Source of the DNA: Flexibacter flexilis DSM 6793
GTDB lineage: Bacteria; Bacteroidota; Bacteroidia; Cytophagales; Flexibacteraceae
Assembly (NCBI RefSeq): GCF_900112255.1
Contig: NZ_FOLE01000006.1
Span: 1 to 64,000, forward strand
DNA length: 64,000 nt
Reading direction: 5' to 3'
Part shown: positions 9,858 through 18,043 of the stretch, in pieces
Numbering within the stretch: position 1 is the first letter of the stretch
How the letters are laid out: each line of letters starts with the position of its first letter
Position numbers and translations under genes: made by a program
The notes under the pieces: generated by a model
Database searches by the model: none
What the model saw: only the letters and a program-made list of their open reading frames with translations
Told to the model about the DNA's origin: nothing

Positions 9858-9865
9858 CAAAACTA
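9858..9865 (-). promoter_or_regulatory. Candidate -7 promoter element for rfbA
   Basis: Read on the minus strand this is TAGTTTTG, a match to TAnnTTTG, placing transcription start roughly 17-20 nt before the rfbA ATG. A weak TGTG lies 19 bp upstream in place of TTTG. Confidence 0.5.
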
Positions 9866-9915
9866 AGTAATCTAAAATGCTTTTCACAGACTATGAGCGA
9901 ATATTTAGCATAAAA

Positions 9916-9949
9916 AAAAGCCGCTCAAGTATAAATTTGAACGGCTTTT
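9916..9949 (-). terminator. Terminator of the bamD-rpoZ operon
   Basis: AAAAGCCGxTCAA pairs with TTGAxCGGCTTTT; on the minus strand it is followed by a T-run. It lies just beyond rpoZ, showing that the operon ends there. Confidence 0.85.
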
Positions 9950-9970
9950 CACTAAAAGAAAAACTTACAA

Positions 9971-10351
9971 TTATTTCTTTGCTGTTGGGGCTGCTTCTGC
10001 GTCAGGTTCTGGATGACGGAAATACACCTTGCCGTCCAAAAATTCTTCAATAGCAACCAACGTTGGTTTTGGAAGTTTTTCGTAGTATTTCGAGATTTCG
10101 ATTTGCTCGCGGTTCTCAAATACTTCTTCCAAGTTGTCCACCGTAGAAGCAAAATCAGCTAACTTAGAGTTAAGCTCATCTTTCATCGCAGAAGAAATCT
10201 GACGAGCGCGTTTGCCGATGATGTTCAAAGACTCATAAACGTTGCCTGTTGGTTCGCTAAACTTTACCATGTTGCGGGTAACGATAGACGAAGGCACAGC
10301 GTCGCCAACGCTTTTTGTTTTGGAATTGTTAGAACGTGCAGTAGCTGCCAT
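9971..10351 (-). CDS. rpoZ: RNA polymerase omega subunit
   Basis: The small subunit that helps fold and stabilise beta-prime in RNA polymerase. The protein of 126 residues has the RpoZ/Rpb6 core around GNVYESLNIIGKRARQIS followed by helical segments, and resembles the longer Bacteroidota form of omega. It starts 31 bp after bamD on the same strand, an arrangement known in Bacteroidota where coaBC usually follows; here a terminator follows instead. Identification rests on the core motif and on the neighbour. Confidence 0.82.
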   Translation of the reverse strand: MAATARSNNSKTKSVGDAVPSSIVTRNMVKFSEPTGNVYESLNIIGKRARQISSAMKDELNSKLADFASTVDNLEEVFENREQIEISKYYEKLPKPTLVAIEEFLDGKVYFRHPEPDAEAAPTAKK

Positions 10352-10382
10352 TTTTTATGTGAAATTTATATTAAAAACCTAA

Positions 10383-11198
10383 TTATTTCTTCTCTGTAGG
10401 GGCGGTTCTGGCCGTTGCGTTGTCGTACATTCGTTCGGCATCGCGCACAAATTTACTCTTCGGATAGCTATCTACGAAATTTTGGTAAAATTTTATTACT
10501 TGGGCATAACGTTCTGGCTGCTTGGCCGCCACGCTATTACGCGCCAACAAGTATGCCGATTCCACTTTTAAGTAGGTAACTTCTTCGTTATGAGCTGATT
10601 CAGGGAAATCTTTTTTGAAGTTATCAAACGTAATGATAGCCGCCTTAAAATCTTCTTTTTTCAGGTACAATTTAGCATTTTCGTAGGCTTTGCGCTCTAA
10701 TTTCTGACGCAAATTCTCGGTCAGTACGCTGCAAGTATCTTTGTACGAAGATTCTGGATACTGCATCATAAAGTTATGCAAATTCTCGATAGCCGAATAC
10801 GTGGACGTTTGGTCGAGGTTGTAAGGCGCAGAATCTTGATACTCAGAAAGTGCCTGCATAAATGCCGCTTCTTCTACAAACTGGCTACGCGGATAAGTTT
10901 CCACAAAGCTCTTGAAGTAAAACGCACTCAAAATCAAATCGCCCTGATAATAATTACAGTACGCAAACGTCAATTGAGCTTGTTCGGCGCGTTCTGTTCC
11001 TTTGAGTACAGGAATTAACTCTTCCAACAGCACAGAAGCCCTGAAAAAGTCATCTTTTTCGTAATATTTCATAGCCGCATCGTATTTCTCTTCCACAGAG
11101 CCTTCGCGTTGCAACTTCTGAAATTTACTACAAGCTCCCAGCACCACAAGCAGGAGCAAAGCCATGAAAAAACTACTTATTTTTTTCGGATTAAGCAT
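10383..11198 (-). CDS. bamD: Outer membrane assembly lipoprotein BamD
   Basis: A periplasmic TPR lipoprotein of the Bam complex that inserts beta-barrel proteins into the outer membrane. The 271 residues begin MLNPKKISSFF, then a hydrophobic stretch ending in the lipobox VLGAC (Cys at about 23). TPR-like repeats follow (YDAAMKYYEKDDFFRASVLLEE, FAYCNYYQGDLILSAFYFKSF, FVETYPRS), as in BamD/ComL. I kept the first ATG because the second (residue 12) would lose the positive charges of the signal peptide. It heads an operon with rpoZ and has a promoter whose start point almost coincides with the ATG. Confidence 0.92.
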   Translation of the reverse strand: MLNPKKISSFFMALLLLVVLGACSKFQKLQREGSVEEKYDAAMKYYEKDDFFRASVLLEELIPVLKGTERAEQAQLTFAYCNYYQGDLILSAFYFKSFVETYPRSQFVEEAAFMQALSEYQDSAPYNLDQTSTYSAIENLHNFMMQYPESSYKDTCSVLTENLRQKLERKAYENAKLYLKKEDFKAAIITFDNFKKDFPESAHNEEVTYLKVESAYLLARNSVAAKQPERYAQVIKFYQNFVDSYPKSKFVRDAERMYDNATARTAPTEKK

Positions 11199-11206
11199 AA
11201 TGAGGA

Positions 11207-11235
11207 CAAAGGTACGATTTTTAATACAAAATCAA
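11207..11235 (-). promoter_or_regulatory. Promoter of bamD-rpoZ
   Basis: On the minus strand a TTG (11233-11235) stands 18 bp before TACCTTTG (11207-11214), the Bacteroidota -33/-7 pair. The predicted start point is only a few bases ahead of the bamD ATG at 11198, so the transcript would have almost no leader. Confidence 0.65.
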
Positions 11236-11277
11236 GAACCCAACACCGCAATTATCTGCCGTATGTTGGGTTTCTTG
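11234..11277 (-). terminator. Probable terminator of the rlmI-type gene
   Basis: CCCAACA (11239-11245) and TGTTGGG (11264-11270), extended by AAGAA/TTCTT, form a stem with a long loop between the rRNA methyltransferase gene and bamD. It overlaps the bamD -33 element. Confidence 0.55.
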
Positions 11278-11320
11278 GCTACATTATATCGAAATCGATG
11301 GTCAGTTTATTGTGTGGGCT

Positions 11321-12517
11321 TTATTCCACGTACAAAACCAAACCTTTCAAGTATTCGCTTTCGGGGTGATAAATATTGACGGGGTGGTCGGAAGGCTGGT
11401 GCAATTGGTGCAAAATACGCACGTTGCGACGCGCGTCGGCGGCTGCCCCAAACACGATTTTGCGGAACAAATCCGTGTCGATGTGTTGCGAGCATGAGAA
11501 CGTAAAAATCAAACCTCCGCTTTTTATCTTCCTGAATCCCATTAAGTTAAGTTCTTTGTAGCCGCGTGTGGCGTTCGGTACAGAACGGGCATTTTTGGCA
11601 AATGCGGGCGGGTCGAGTACCATAATGTCGTATTGCTCGGTGCAACGTTTGAGGTAGTCAAAGCAATCTTCGGCAAACGAAGCGTGCGGCGCATTTTCTC
11701 CAAAATTAAGCATTACGTTTTGGTCGCAAACGGCTACGGCATCTTTGGAAATATCCACCGAATCTACTTTCGTAGCTCCGCCAGCCAACGCATACACACT
11801 AAAACCGCCAGTATAACAAAACGCATTCAATACTTTTTTGCCAGCCGAATAATAGCGCAACAACTCGCGGTTGTCGCGTTGGTCGAGGAAAAAGCCTGTT
11901 TTTTGACCTTTTTCAAAATCAATCAAAAACTTAACGCCATTTTCCAACACCTCGATTTTTTGCTCAGGATTTTTATCGTCCGAAAGCCAGCCGTTAGACA
12001 ATTGCACGTCTTCGAGCCACTCGGTATTTTGTTTATTTTTCAAATAAATTTTGTCGTAACCGATGCGGCGAATGCCTTCAATCAAATAATCTTTGATTTT
12101 TTCCGTGCCTTTGATAAGTACTTGCAACACCACCACCGAGCCGTACACGTCGGCAATCACACCAGGCAAAAAGTCGCCTTCCGCGTGCAATAACCTGAAA
12201 CAGTCAGTTGGTTTTGGGCTGGTTTCCAGCACAAATTTCTGGCGAAGTGTATAAGCATTTTGCACTTTTTCTATCCAGTAATCGGCTGTATCAAAGCTTT
12301 TGGGCTGTGTAGTATATTCAAAAACACGGCAACTAATTTGGCTTTGAGAAGAGAAAAACCCGTAGCCCAACAATTTGTGGTCGTTGTCGCAAACGGCTAC
12401 AATGTCTCCGTTTTCGGCTTGTGGTAACGTTTTGATTGCCCCCGAAAAAATCCAAGGGTGACGCAATATCATGGCGCGGTCGCGGCCAGATTTTAAGATA
12501 AGTTTGGGATACTCCAC
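11321..12517 (-). CDS. rlmI: RlmI-like 23S rRNA (cytosine-C5) methyltransferase
   Basis: SAM-dependent methyltransferase of the RlmI/YccW family, which makes m5C1962 in 23S rRNA in E. coli. The 398 residues comprise an N-terminal PUA domain (about 1-75; HPWIFSGAI, GDIVAVCDNDHKLLGYGFF), a central beta-hairpin domain and a C-terminal Rossmann domain. That last domain holds the SAM-binding VLNAFCYTGGFSVYALAGGA, the catalytic-region motif DPPAFAK and FSCSQHI. Length and domain order fit the family. It lies 52 bp downstream of the ABC transporter gene on the same strand and may be co-transcribed; position specificity is inferred from family only. Confidence 0.88.
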   Translation of the reverse strand: MEYPKLILKSGRDRAMILRHPWIFSGAIKTLPQAENGDIVAVCDNDHKLLGYGFFSSQSQISCRVFEYTTQPKSFDTADYWIEKVQNAYTLRQKFVLETSPKPTDCFRLLHAEGDFLPGVIADVYGSVVVLQVLIKGTEKIKDYLIEGIRRIGYDKIYLKNKQNTEWLEDVQLSNGWLSDDKNPEQKIEVLENGVKFLIDFEKGQKTGFFLDQRDNRELLRYYSAGKKVLNAFCYTGGFSVYALAGGATKVDSVDISKDAVAVCDQNVMLNFGENAPHASFAEDCFDYLKRCTEQYDIMVLDPPAFAKNARSVPNATRGYKELNLMGFRKIKSGGLIFTFSCSQHIDTDLFRKIVFGAAADARRNVRILHQLHQPSDHPVNIYHPESEYLKGLVLYVE

Positions 12518-12569
12518 TTTATTTTTTATTGAAAAGAATGCTAAAAAAGGCTTGTATGTCAGGCTCTTA

Positions 12570-15500
12570 TTAATATTTTTCTTTGCGGAAAAGTCTCAAG
12601 TTGATGAGCTTGCGCAACCAACCAAAATACAAAGCCCAGTACAAAAATAGCGACATTGACCAAATTGCCACAATATTAAAATATAGCGTTGGGAAATAAC
12701 GACCTGCAAAATACTTTGTTGGGGCAAAGAAATGAGAGCTAAAATCAAAGAAATGTGTGTGTTCTTTGGGATTTACGTACACAGGATAAATTTTTTGTAC
12801 CAAACGGCCATTGTACTCCACAATGCGTTTTTCGATGCTAGAACCTGTAACCAAGGTTTTAACCGTTTCGTTATGGTTTTTTTGCTGTAAAGCAATGAAT
12901 TGGGCGCGTAACTCATCGGTTTTGGTACGTTCATAAATCAGGGCATCGCGCTGCGAAGTGGCTGTGTTATATTCTTTTACATAATTTTTGCGCACCTCGT
13001 CCAGATAGGTTTTAAATGCCACTACCGAATTTTCTCCGAATTTATCCGCATCAAGCAACACCAAATCAGGCATTTTAATACTTGGGTGTAAGGGCTGTTC
13101 TAATTGTAATTCTGTACGCAAAACCGCCAATTTATCCAGATATTCAGGGCTTTTGCATTTGCCTTCTTGCGCCCAATTGTGGCACATTTCCAAATAACTC
13201 ACCAGCTCAGGTATATAATACGTCTTCTTATATTCAGCAGAATAGAGTTTTTGTTCTACGTTATAAAAAAGTTCTTCGTAAGGATTTTCTTTAAAAGTAG
13301 TAACGGCTAAAGCCTCAAAAGCCCAACGCGAAGCCATCAACTCGCCTACAATTGGCACTTTTCCTTGTCCAGCAACGCTTGGATTTATTTCATCAAATTT
13401 CACTACGATTCCACCCAAAATCAGTTGTGGAATGAGTAAAATTGGAATCAAAATGTAAATGGTAACGACCGAATTGAACGTAGCAGAAATGTTGAGACCC
13501 AGCATATTAGCAAAGCAAGAAGCCGAAAACAGCACTAGCCAGTGCGAAATAATTATTTCTGTATCCGAAATACCCACCACCCAGTTGCCTATCCATATAT
13601 AACATAGCGTTTGAATGGCTGAAAATGTAAATAAAATGGCTGTTTTGGAAAGAAAATAACTGTGTTTGCTCAAATTCAGGAAGCGTTCGCGTTTCAGGAT
13701 TTTGGCATCGCGAATAATTTCTTCGGCACTGATAGTCAAGCCCATAAAGAGTGCGATAATCACACTCATAAACAAGTAGGACGGAATGTTTACGTTTTCG
13801 CCGAACAGATAGCCGTTCTCTTGGTCGGGGCGATAAAAGCGCACGATAAACGACAAAATAATAGCCAACGCAGGAGCTTCCAGCAAATTAATCGTCAAAT
13901 ATTGCGTATTGTTTAGCTTGGCTTTTAGGTCACGTGTAACAAAAATTAACCATTGTTTCAGGTGATTGGGTACATCTAGCGTGTTGTCAGGTTTTTCTAT
14001 AACTCGCTGAACCGTAGGTGTTTTTATATTTTCTAAAAAAGATTGATACCATTTTTCGGGCGAAGTGCGTCGCAAGTTGGTCATGTTGCCAAACTCATCA
14101 ACGACTTTATTTTCGATAATATTAAAAATCTGTTCGGGGTTTACGTTACCGCAGGCACTACACGCGCCTTCTTCCTTGGTTATTTGGTTGGCCAATTTCT
14201 TAAAATACACTACGGCTTCTACTGGGTTGCCGTAGTAAATCTGATAACCTCCTGAATCTAAGATAATTAACTTGTCGAACATTTTGAACAAATCCGAAGA
14301 AGGCTGATGTATTACTACAAAAATCAGCTTGCCCGTCAGTGTTAGTTCGCGCAATAAGTCCAAAATATTTTCTGAATCGCGGGAAGAAAGCCCAGATGTC
14401 GGCTCGTCCACAAACATAATGGAAGGCTCGCGTAAAAGCTCCAAACCGATATTGAGGCGTTTGCGTTGCCCACCGCTGATGGTTTTTTCCAACACATTCC
14501 CCACTTTCAAATCCTTGATTTCGTAAAGACCCAAATTGTTGAGTGTTTGCAAAACCAATTGGTTCAACTCGCCTTCAGTGGCTTTGCCAAAGCAGAGTTT
14601 GGCTGCGTAATAAAGGTTTTGATAAACCGAAAGTTCTTCTATAAGTAAGTCGTCCTGAGGTACATAGCCGATTACGCCTTGTACTTCTTCACTATTTTCG
14701 TAAATGTCTATGCCATTGATAAGCACTTGGCCTTGTTGCGGACGTACCGTGCCGTTCAGGGCGTTGAGTAGCGTGGATTTGCCCGAACCACTCGCACCCA
14801 TCAGGGCAATAAGTGTCCCCGATTCTTCGGCAATATTTACGTGTCTTAGGCCTCTTTTTCCGTTATTAAAATAATAAGAAATATCGCAAGCCTCAAATGT
14901 AATCCGCTGACTATTATCGCCTTTCAGGAAGCAGTTGATTACTTCGCTGTAATAGATTGGTTCGAGTTTGTCGCCACGTATTACACTCCCGTTGTTGAGC
15001 AAATACAAATGATCTTCGCGCAGAATATCGCCGTTGAGATAAAGATCTTCGTAAGCGTAAGGATCTATCACGCGCAAAAAGTACATTTCTATTCCCGTCA
15101 GGTGCAAAACAGCTATTTCGCTTCGCAAATGAGGTTTATAAAAATGTTTAATATCTGTTTCTGGGCGACGTTCATCTCCATCTATAAGCAGCAAATTTGG
15201 CGATGAAATTGAGCGAAAACTATCGGCCATCATAAATTCTTTAATAGCCTCGTATTTGCTTTCGTGAATGTTGAACGATTTGCAAATCAATTGCATAAAA
15301 TCTTCTTCGCCTTCGCTCAAACTATGGTCAGAAAGTACCAATTCCGTCAGGCGCAGCAGAATAACGGTTTTTTGCTTGATAGAAAGTTCCTGATTGATTT
15401 GCGTGCAAATGCGTACTATTTCTTCGCCACCCAAATTATTCGCCGACGAAAACTCATCAAATAGCTTCAAATATGCACCTACTGCCGTATCGTTGAGGTT

Positions 15501-15608
15501 GTCGTTCAGGAATTTCTGAATCAACTGCCTTTCTTTTTCCGACACACCATCTACTCTTGCAATGATGGCCAGTAATTTGATAATGGCTTGTAGTATTTGT
15601 GCATTCAT
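12570..15608 (-). CDS. ABCG-type ABC transporter with N-terminal TerB-like domain
   Basis: A 1012-residue single-chain transporter. Residues 1-130 look like a TerB-like helical domain (IIKLLAIIARVDGVSEKERQLI, repeated as LRLTELVLSDHSLSEGEEDF). A linker follows, and then an ABC ATPase: Walker A GASGSGKST (271-279), signature ISGGQRKRL (377-385), Walker B IMFVDEPTSGL (397-407) and H434. A CSAC pair (483-486) marks the boundary to the membrane domain, which carries about six membrane segments and a large soluble insertion (roughly residues 750-930). The NBD-TMD order and signature are those of the White/ABCG family. The substrate is unknown. The long insertion and the TerB fusion set it apart from plain ABCG half-transporters; similar large fusions occur in Bacteroidota. 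Confidence 0.85.
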   Translation of the reverse strand: MNAQILQAIIKLLAIIARVDGVSEKERQLIQKFLNDNLNDTAVGAYLKLFDEFSSANNLGGEEIVRICTQINQELSIKQKTVILLRLTELVLSDHSLSEGEEDFMQLICKSFNIHESKYEAIKEFMMADSFRSISSPNLLLIDGDERRPETDIKHFYKPHLRSEIAVLHLTGIEMYFLRVIDPYAYEDLYLNGDILREDHLYLLNNGSVIRGDKLEPIYYSEVINCFLKGDNSQRITFEACDISYYFNNGKRGLRHVNIAEESGTLIALMGASGSGKSTLLNALNGTVRPQQGQVLINGIDIYENSEEVQGVIGYVPQDDLLIEELSVYQNLYYAAKLCFGKATEGELNQLVLQTLNNLGLYEIKDLKVGNVLEKTISGGQRKRLNIGLELLREPSIMFVDEPTSGLSSRDSENILDLLRELTLTGKLIFVVIHQPSSDLFKMFDKLIILDSGGYQIYYGNPVEAVVYFKKLANQITKEEGACSACGNVNPEQIFNIIENKVVDEFGNMTNLRRTSPEKWYQSFLENIKTPTVQRVIEKPDNTLDVPNHLKQWLIFVTRDLKAKLNNTQYLTINLLEAPALAIILSFIVRFYRPDQENGYLFGENVNIPSYLFMSVIIALFMGLTISAEEIIRDAKILKRERFLNLSKHSYFLSKTAILFTFSAIQTLCYIWIGNWVVGISDTEIIISHWLVLFSASCFANMLGLNISATFNSVVTIYILIPILLIPQLILGGIVVKFDEINPSVAGQGKVPIVGELMASRWAFEALAVTTFKENPYEELFYNVEQKLYSAEYKKTYYIPELVSYLEMCHNWAQEGKCKSPEYLDKLAVLRTELQLEQPLHPSIKMPDLVLLDADKFGENSVVAFKTYLDEVRKNYVKEYNTATSQRDALIYERTKTDELRAQFIALQQKNHNETVKTLVTGSSIEKRIVEYNGRLVQKIYPVYVNPKEHTHFFDFSSHFFAPTKYFAGRYFPTLYFNIVAIWSMSLFLYWALYFGWLRKLINLRLFRKEKY

Positions 15609-15716
15609 ATCGTACGATTAAAAAAGCAAATCAGTAATTAGAGTTATTTCAGACAGGAATTTTCTAAAAAGATGCAATTTATACATAAATTATGTGTTTT
15701 CGTATTTTATCCAATA

Positions 15717-15760
15717 AAAAAGGCCGAAAATCTATAATAACATAGACATTCGGCCTTTTG
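15717..15760 (-). terminator. Terminator of the lipoprotein gene
   Basis: AAAAGGCCGAA (15717 onward) pairs with TTCGGCCTTTT, with an inner TCTAT/ATAGA extension. On the minus strand it follows the lipoprotein stop codon and ends in T-rich sequence. Confidence 0.85.
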
Positions 15761-15786
15761 TAAGGGATTTAAAATGCAACAAATAG

Positions 15787-16677
15787 TTAGCTTACGATTT
15801 TGTTACGAATTTCTTTTACTTTGGCTGCAATCGGCGCGATGGTAGTATCGTCGAGTACCATATCGCCTTTATTTTCTTTAATTTTTTGAGACAAATTCAA
15901 AGAAGTATAGGCTTGTTGAAGCTCTTCCAATTGTTTTTTTAGATCATCAATTTCCGCCGAAGCTGGCACAGTACCCAATAGTTTTACAAGGTCGGCCAAT
16001 GGTTTTTCTTGGTCGGCAACCGTGCGCACCAATTGCGTAAGCACACCGCTGCGTACTTCTTTAGGCAAATCTTTCGGATATTTTTCGGCAACACTTGTCG
16101 CCACATAAAGGCCTTCTACAAATCCGCCCACAACCACCAACGCCGCTACGTTGTGTTGTTGGTTTTCTTTCAAATATTTATCAGAAACTGCAATCGTCTG
16201 ATTTACAATACTAATCAAAGAATCTTTATTCGATAAATTTGATTCTACGCGTTTTTGTACCGCTTCCACGTTAGGCGTAACTACGCCGATGTGTTGCGCC
16301 AATTTTTGAGCTGTTTTGATGTACGATAACGCATCTTGCGCCTTGTCGTACACACACAAATACGATAAATCTGCCGCATAAACACCCAAATTCAAGGCTG
16401 CTTTGCCCGTAGTAGTCGTATAGCTCGACTCTTTCGACAAAGGATTGGCTAATGTAGCGTTATACTCCGCGCCTGTGCTTTCCAATAATGCAGGGATTTC
16501 CGAAGCCGTCGGCAACTCGTCAATAACAGTTTCTACATTTTTTTCGTAAGTGGCAGCTTGGCTGGCCGTATCCGTTGGCGTTGTTGTTTCAGCACTTTTC
16601 GTAGCACTGTCTCCACACGCACTGAAAGTGGCTGCAATGGCTACGACTGCAAACCATTTTACTGTTGGCTTAATCAT
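15787..16677 (-). CDS. Conserved lipoprotein of unknown function
   Basis: Not recognised as a named family. The 296 residues begin with a lipoprotein signal peptide ending FSAC (Cys at about 21), then a Thr/Ser/Ala-rich linker (residues 22-45). The rest is a mostly helical soluble domain with short coiled-coil-like segments (LKKQLEELQQAY) at the end. It carries GKAALNLGVYAADLSY and AALVVVGGFVEGLYVA, which look like conserved helix-packing segments. It is probably anchored to the periplasmic face of a membrane. It has a strong promoter and its own terminator, so it is a single-gene unit; neighbours give no functional hint. Confidence 0.75.
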   Translation of the reverse strand: MIKPTVKWFAVVAIAATFSACGDSATKSAETTTPTDTASQAATYEKNVETVIDELPTASEIPALLESTGAEYNATLANPLSKESSYTTTTGKAALNLGVYAADLSYLCVYDKAQDALSYIKTAQKLAQHIGVVTPNVEAVQKRVESNLSNKDSLISIVNQTIAVSDKYLKENQQHNVAALVVVGGFVEGLYVATSVAEKYPKDLPKEVRSGVLTQLVRTVADQEKPLADLVKLLGTVPASAEIDDLKKQLEELQQAYTSLNLSQKIKENKGDMVLDDTTIAPIAAKVKEIRNKIVS

Positions 16678-16723
16678 ATCGAAAGGTTTAATATTTTTGA
16701 CTTGATAGTAATTTTTTGGAAAA

Positions 16724-16754
16724 CAAATCTACCTAAAAATAACAATCTGCCAAA
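16724..16754 (-). promoter_or_regulatory. Promoter of the lipoprotein gene
   Basis: On the minus strand TTTG (16751-16754) and TAGATTTG (16724-16731) are separated by 19 bp, a full match to the Bacteroidota consensus. The leader would be about 40 nt. Confidence 0.8.
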
Positions 16755-16784
16755 AAACGACCTCGTTAATTTTGGCCGTGCTGC

Positions 16785-16811
16785 TTGCTGCCCACAATTT
16801 GACTACCTTTG
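16785..16811 (+). promoter_or_regulatory. Promoter of the methyltransferase-helicase pair
   Basis: TTG (16785-16787), 16 bp, then TACCTTTG (16804-16811). The predicted start point near 16818 lies downstream of an apparent earlier start codon at 16809 and therefore supports the ATG at 16842. Confidence 0.65.
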
Positions 16812-16841
16812 TGCCTTCTGTGCCAACATATTATTCTTCTA

Positions 16842-18023
16842 ATGCAACCCGACAATAACATTTCTAAATTTATACAGAATCTCGAAAAAAGCCTTACAGA
16901 AAACCACTTCGTCAAGGCTTCTTTGGGAAACTACAAAGGCACTACGCCCGATTTGAAAAATATTTATATCAAAAAAATTCTTATCAAATCCGCCGAAAAA
17001 CTCAGTTTTACGTTTCGGTACCAGACCAGAGATATTGTAAAAAACTACGAAACCGCTCAAGCCGCCCAGCTGCTGCAAGAATGGTTTACTGATGGTTTTC
17101 GAGCGGCACACTTGGCCACCACCCAAGCCGATTGGCAATTGGATATAGCCAAGAAAACGACTTTAAAACAAACGCCTGCGAGCCAAACCAACAGCATTTC
17201 GGTGGCGCACAACCGCGAGAAAAAACGCCTCATCACGCCACAAGCCAACAGCTATTTGTTTGAGTTAAAACTCGCCGATGAGCAAGGCAATGTTTTCAAA
17301 AATAGCCAAGACAAATACAAGCAAATAAACCATTACATCGAAATCTTGCGTCCGTTGCTGGAGGCTACCCCAAAACACCCTACTTTTAGGGTGGCAGACA
17401 TGGGTTCGGGTAAAGGTTATCTCACGTTTGCGCTGTACGATTATTTGCAAAACACGCTGCACCAAAACAGCCACGTAACAGGCGTAGAATACAGGCCAGA
17501 CATGGTAACACTCTGCAACCAGATTTCGCAAAATGTCGGTTTTGCGGGGCTGGAATTTGTACAAGGAACAATACAAGACTTTGACAGTGAGGGAATAAAT
17601 ATGCTTGTGGCTCTGCACGCCTGCGACACGGCCACCGACGATGCTATCCAAAAAGGCATTGAAGCCGCAGCGAATTTGATAGTAGTTGCGCCGTGTTGTC
17701 ACAAACAAATCCGCCGACAAATAGAAGCGGCCAAGCCCCAAAACGCACTGGAAAGCGTGCTCCGACACGGTATATTTTTGGAACGCGAATCGGAAATGGT
17801 AACCGACACTATCAGGGCGTTGGTGCTGGAATATTTTGGTTACAAAACCAAAGTTTTTCAGTTTATTTCTGCCGAACACACCGCCAAAAACGTGATGATT
17901 ACCGCCGAAAAACGCCAAGACGCAACAGCCCGAAATCCAGAAGTTTTACACAAAATACAACAGCTCAAAAGTTATTTTGGGATAGAATTTCACCAATTAG
18001 AAAAACTTTTGAACTTGATTTAA
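16842..18023 (+). CDS. SAM-dependent methyltransferase, METTL25-like (Methyltransf_32)
   Basis: A predicted cytosolic methyltransferase of 393 residues. An N-terminal helical region of about 150 residues precedes a Rossmann domain with the SAM motif RVADMGSGKGYLTFALYDYL. It continues VTGVEYRPDMV, LVALHACDTATDDAI and VVAPCCHKQIRRQI. The HACDTATD and PCCHKQ pair is the hallmark of the Methyltransf_32/METTL25-type family; the two adjacent cysteines may bind metal or take part in catalysis. The start at 16842 is chosen because the promoter overlaps the upstream alternative. It ends 20 bp before the helicase gene and is very probably co-transcribed with it. The substrate is unknown; RNA is a guess from family and partner. 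Confidence 0.82.
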   Translation: MQPDNNISKFIQNLEKSLTENHFVKASLGNYKGTTPDLKNIYIKKILIKSAEKLSFTFRYQTRDIVKNYETAQAAQLLQEWFTDGFRAAHLATTQADWQLDIAKKTTLKQTPASQTNSISVAHNREKKRLITPQANSYLFELKLADEQGNVFKNSQDKYKQINHYIEILRPLLEATPKHPTFRVADMGSGKGYLTFALYDYLQNTLHQNSHVTGVEYRPDMVTLCNQISQNVGFAGLEFVQGTIQDFDSEGINMLVALHACDTATDDAIQKGIEAAANLIVVAPCCHKQIRRQIEAAKPQNALESVLRHGIFLERESEMVTDTIRALVLEYFGYKTKVFQFISAEHTAKNVMITAEKRQDATARNPEVLHKIQQLKSYFGIEFHQLEKLLNLI

Positions 18024-18043
18024 TTTTTTGAACAAAATAAAGA

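Noticed and set aside
17265-17918. 217-codon minus-strand frame
   Set aside because: Antisense to the METTL25-like methyltransferase, without any motif.
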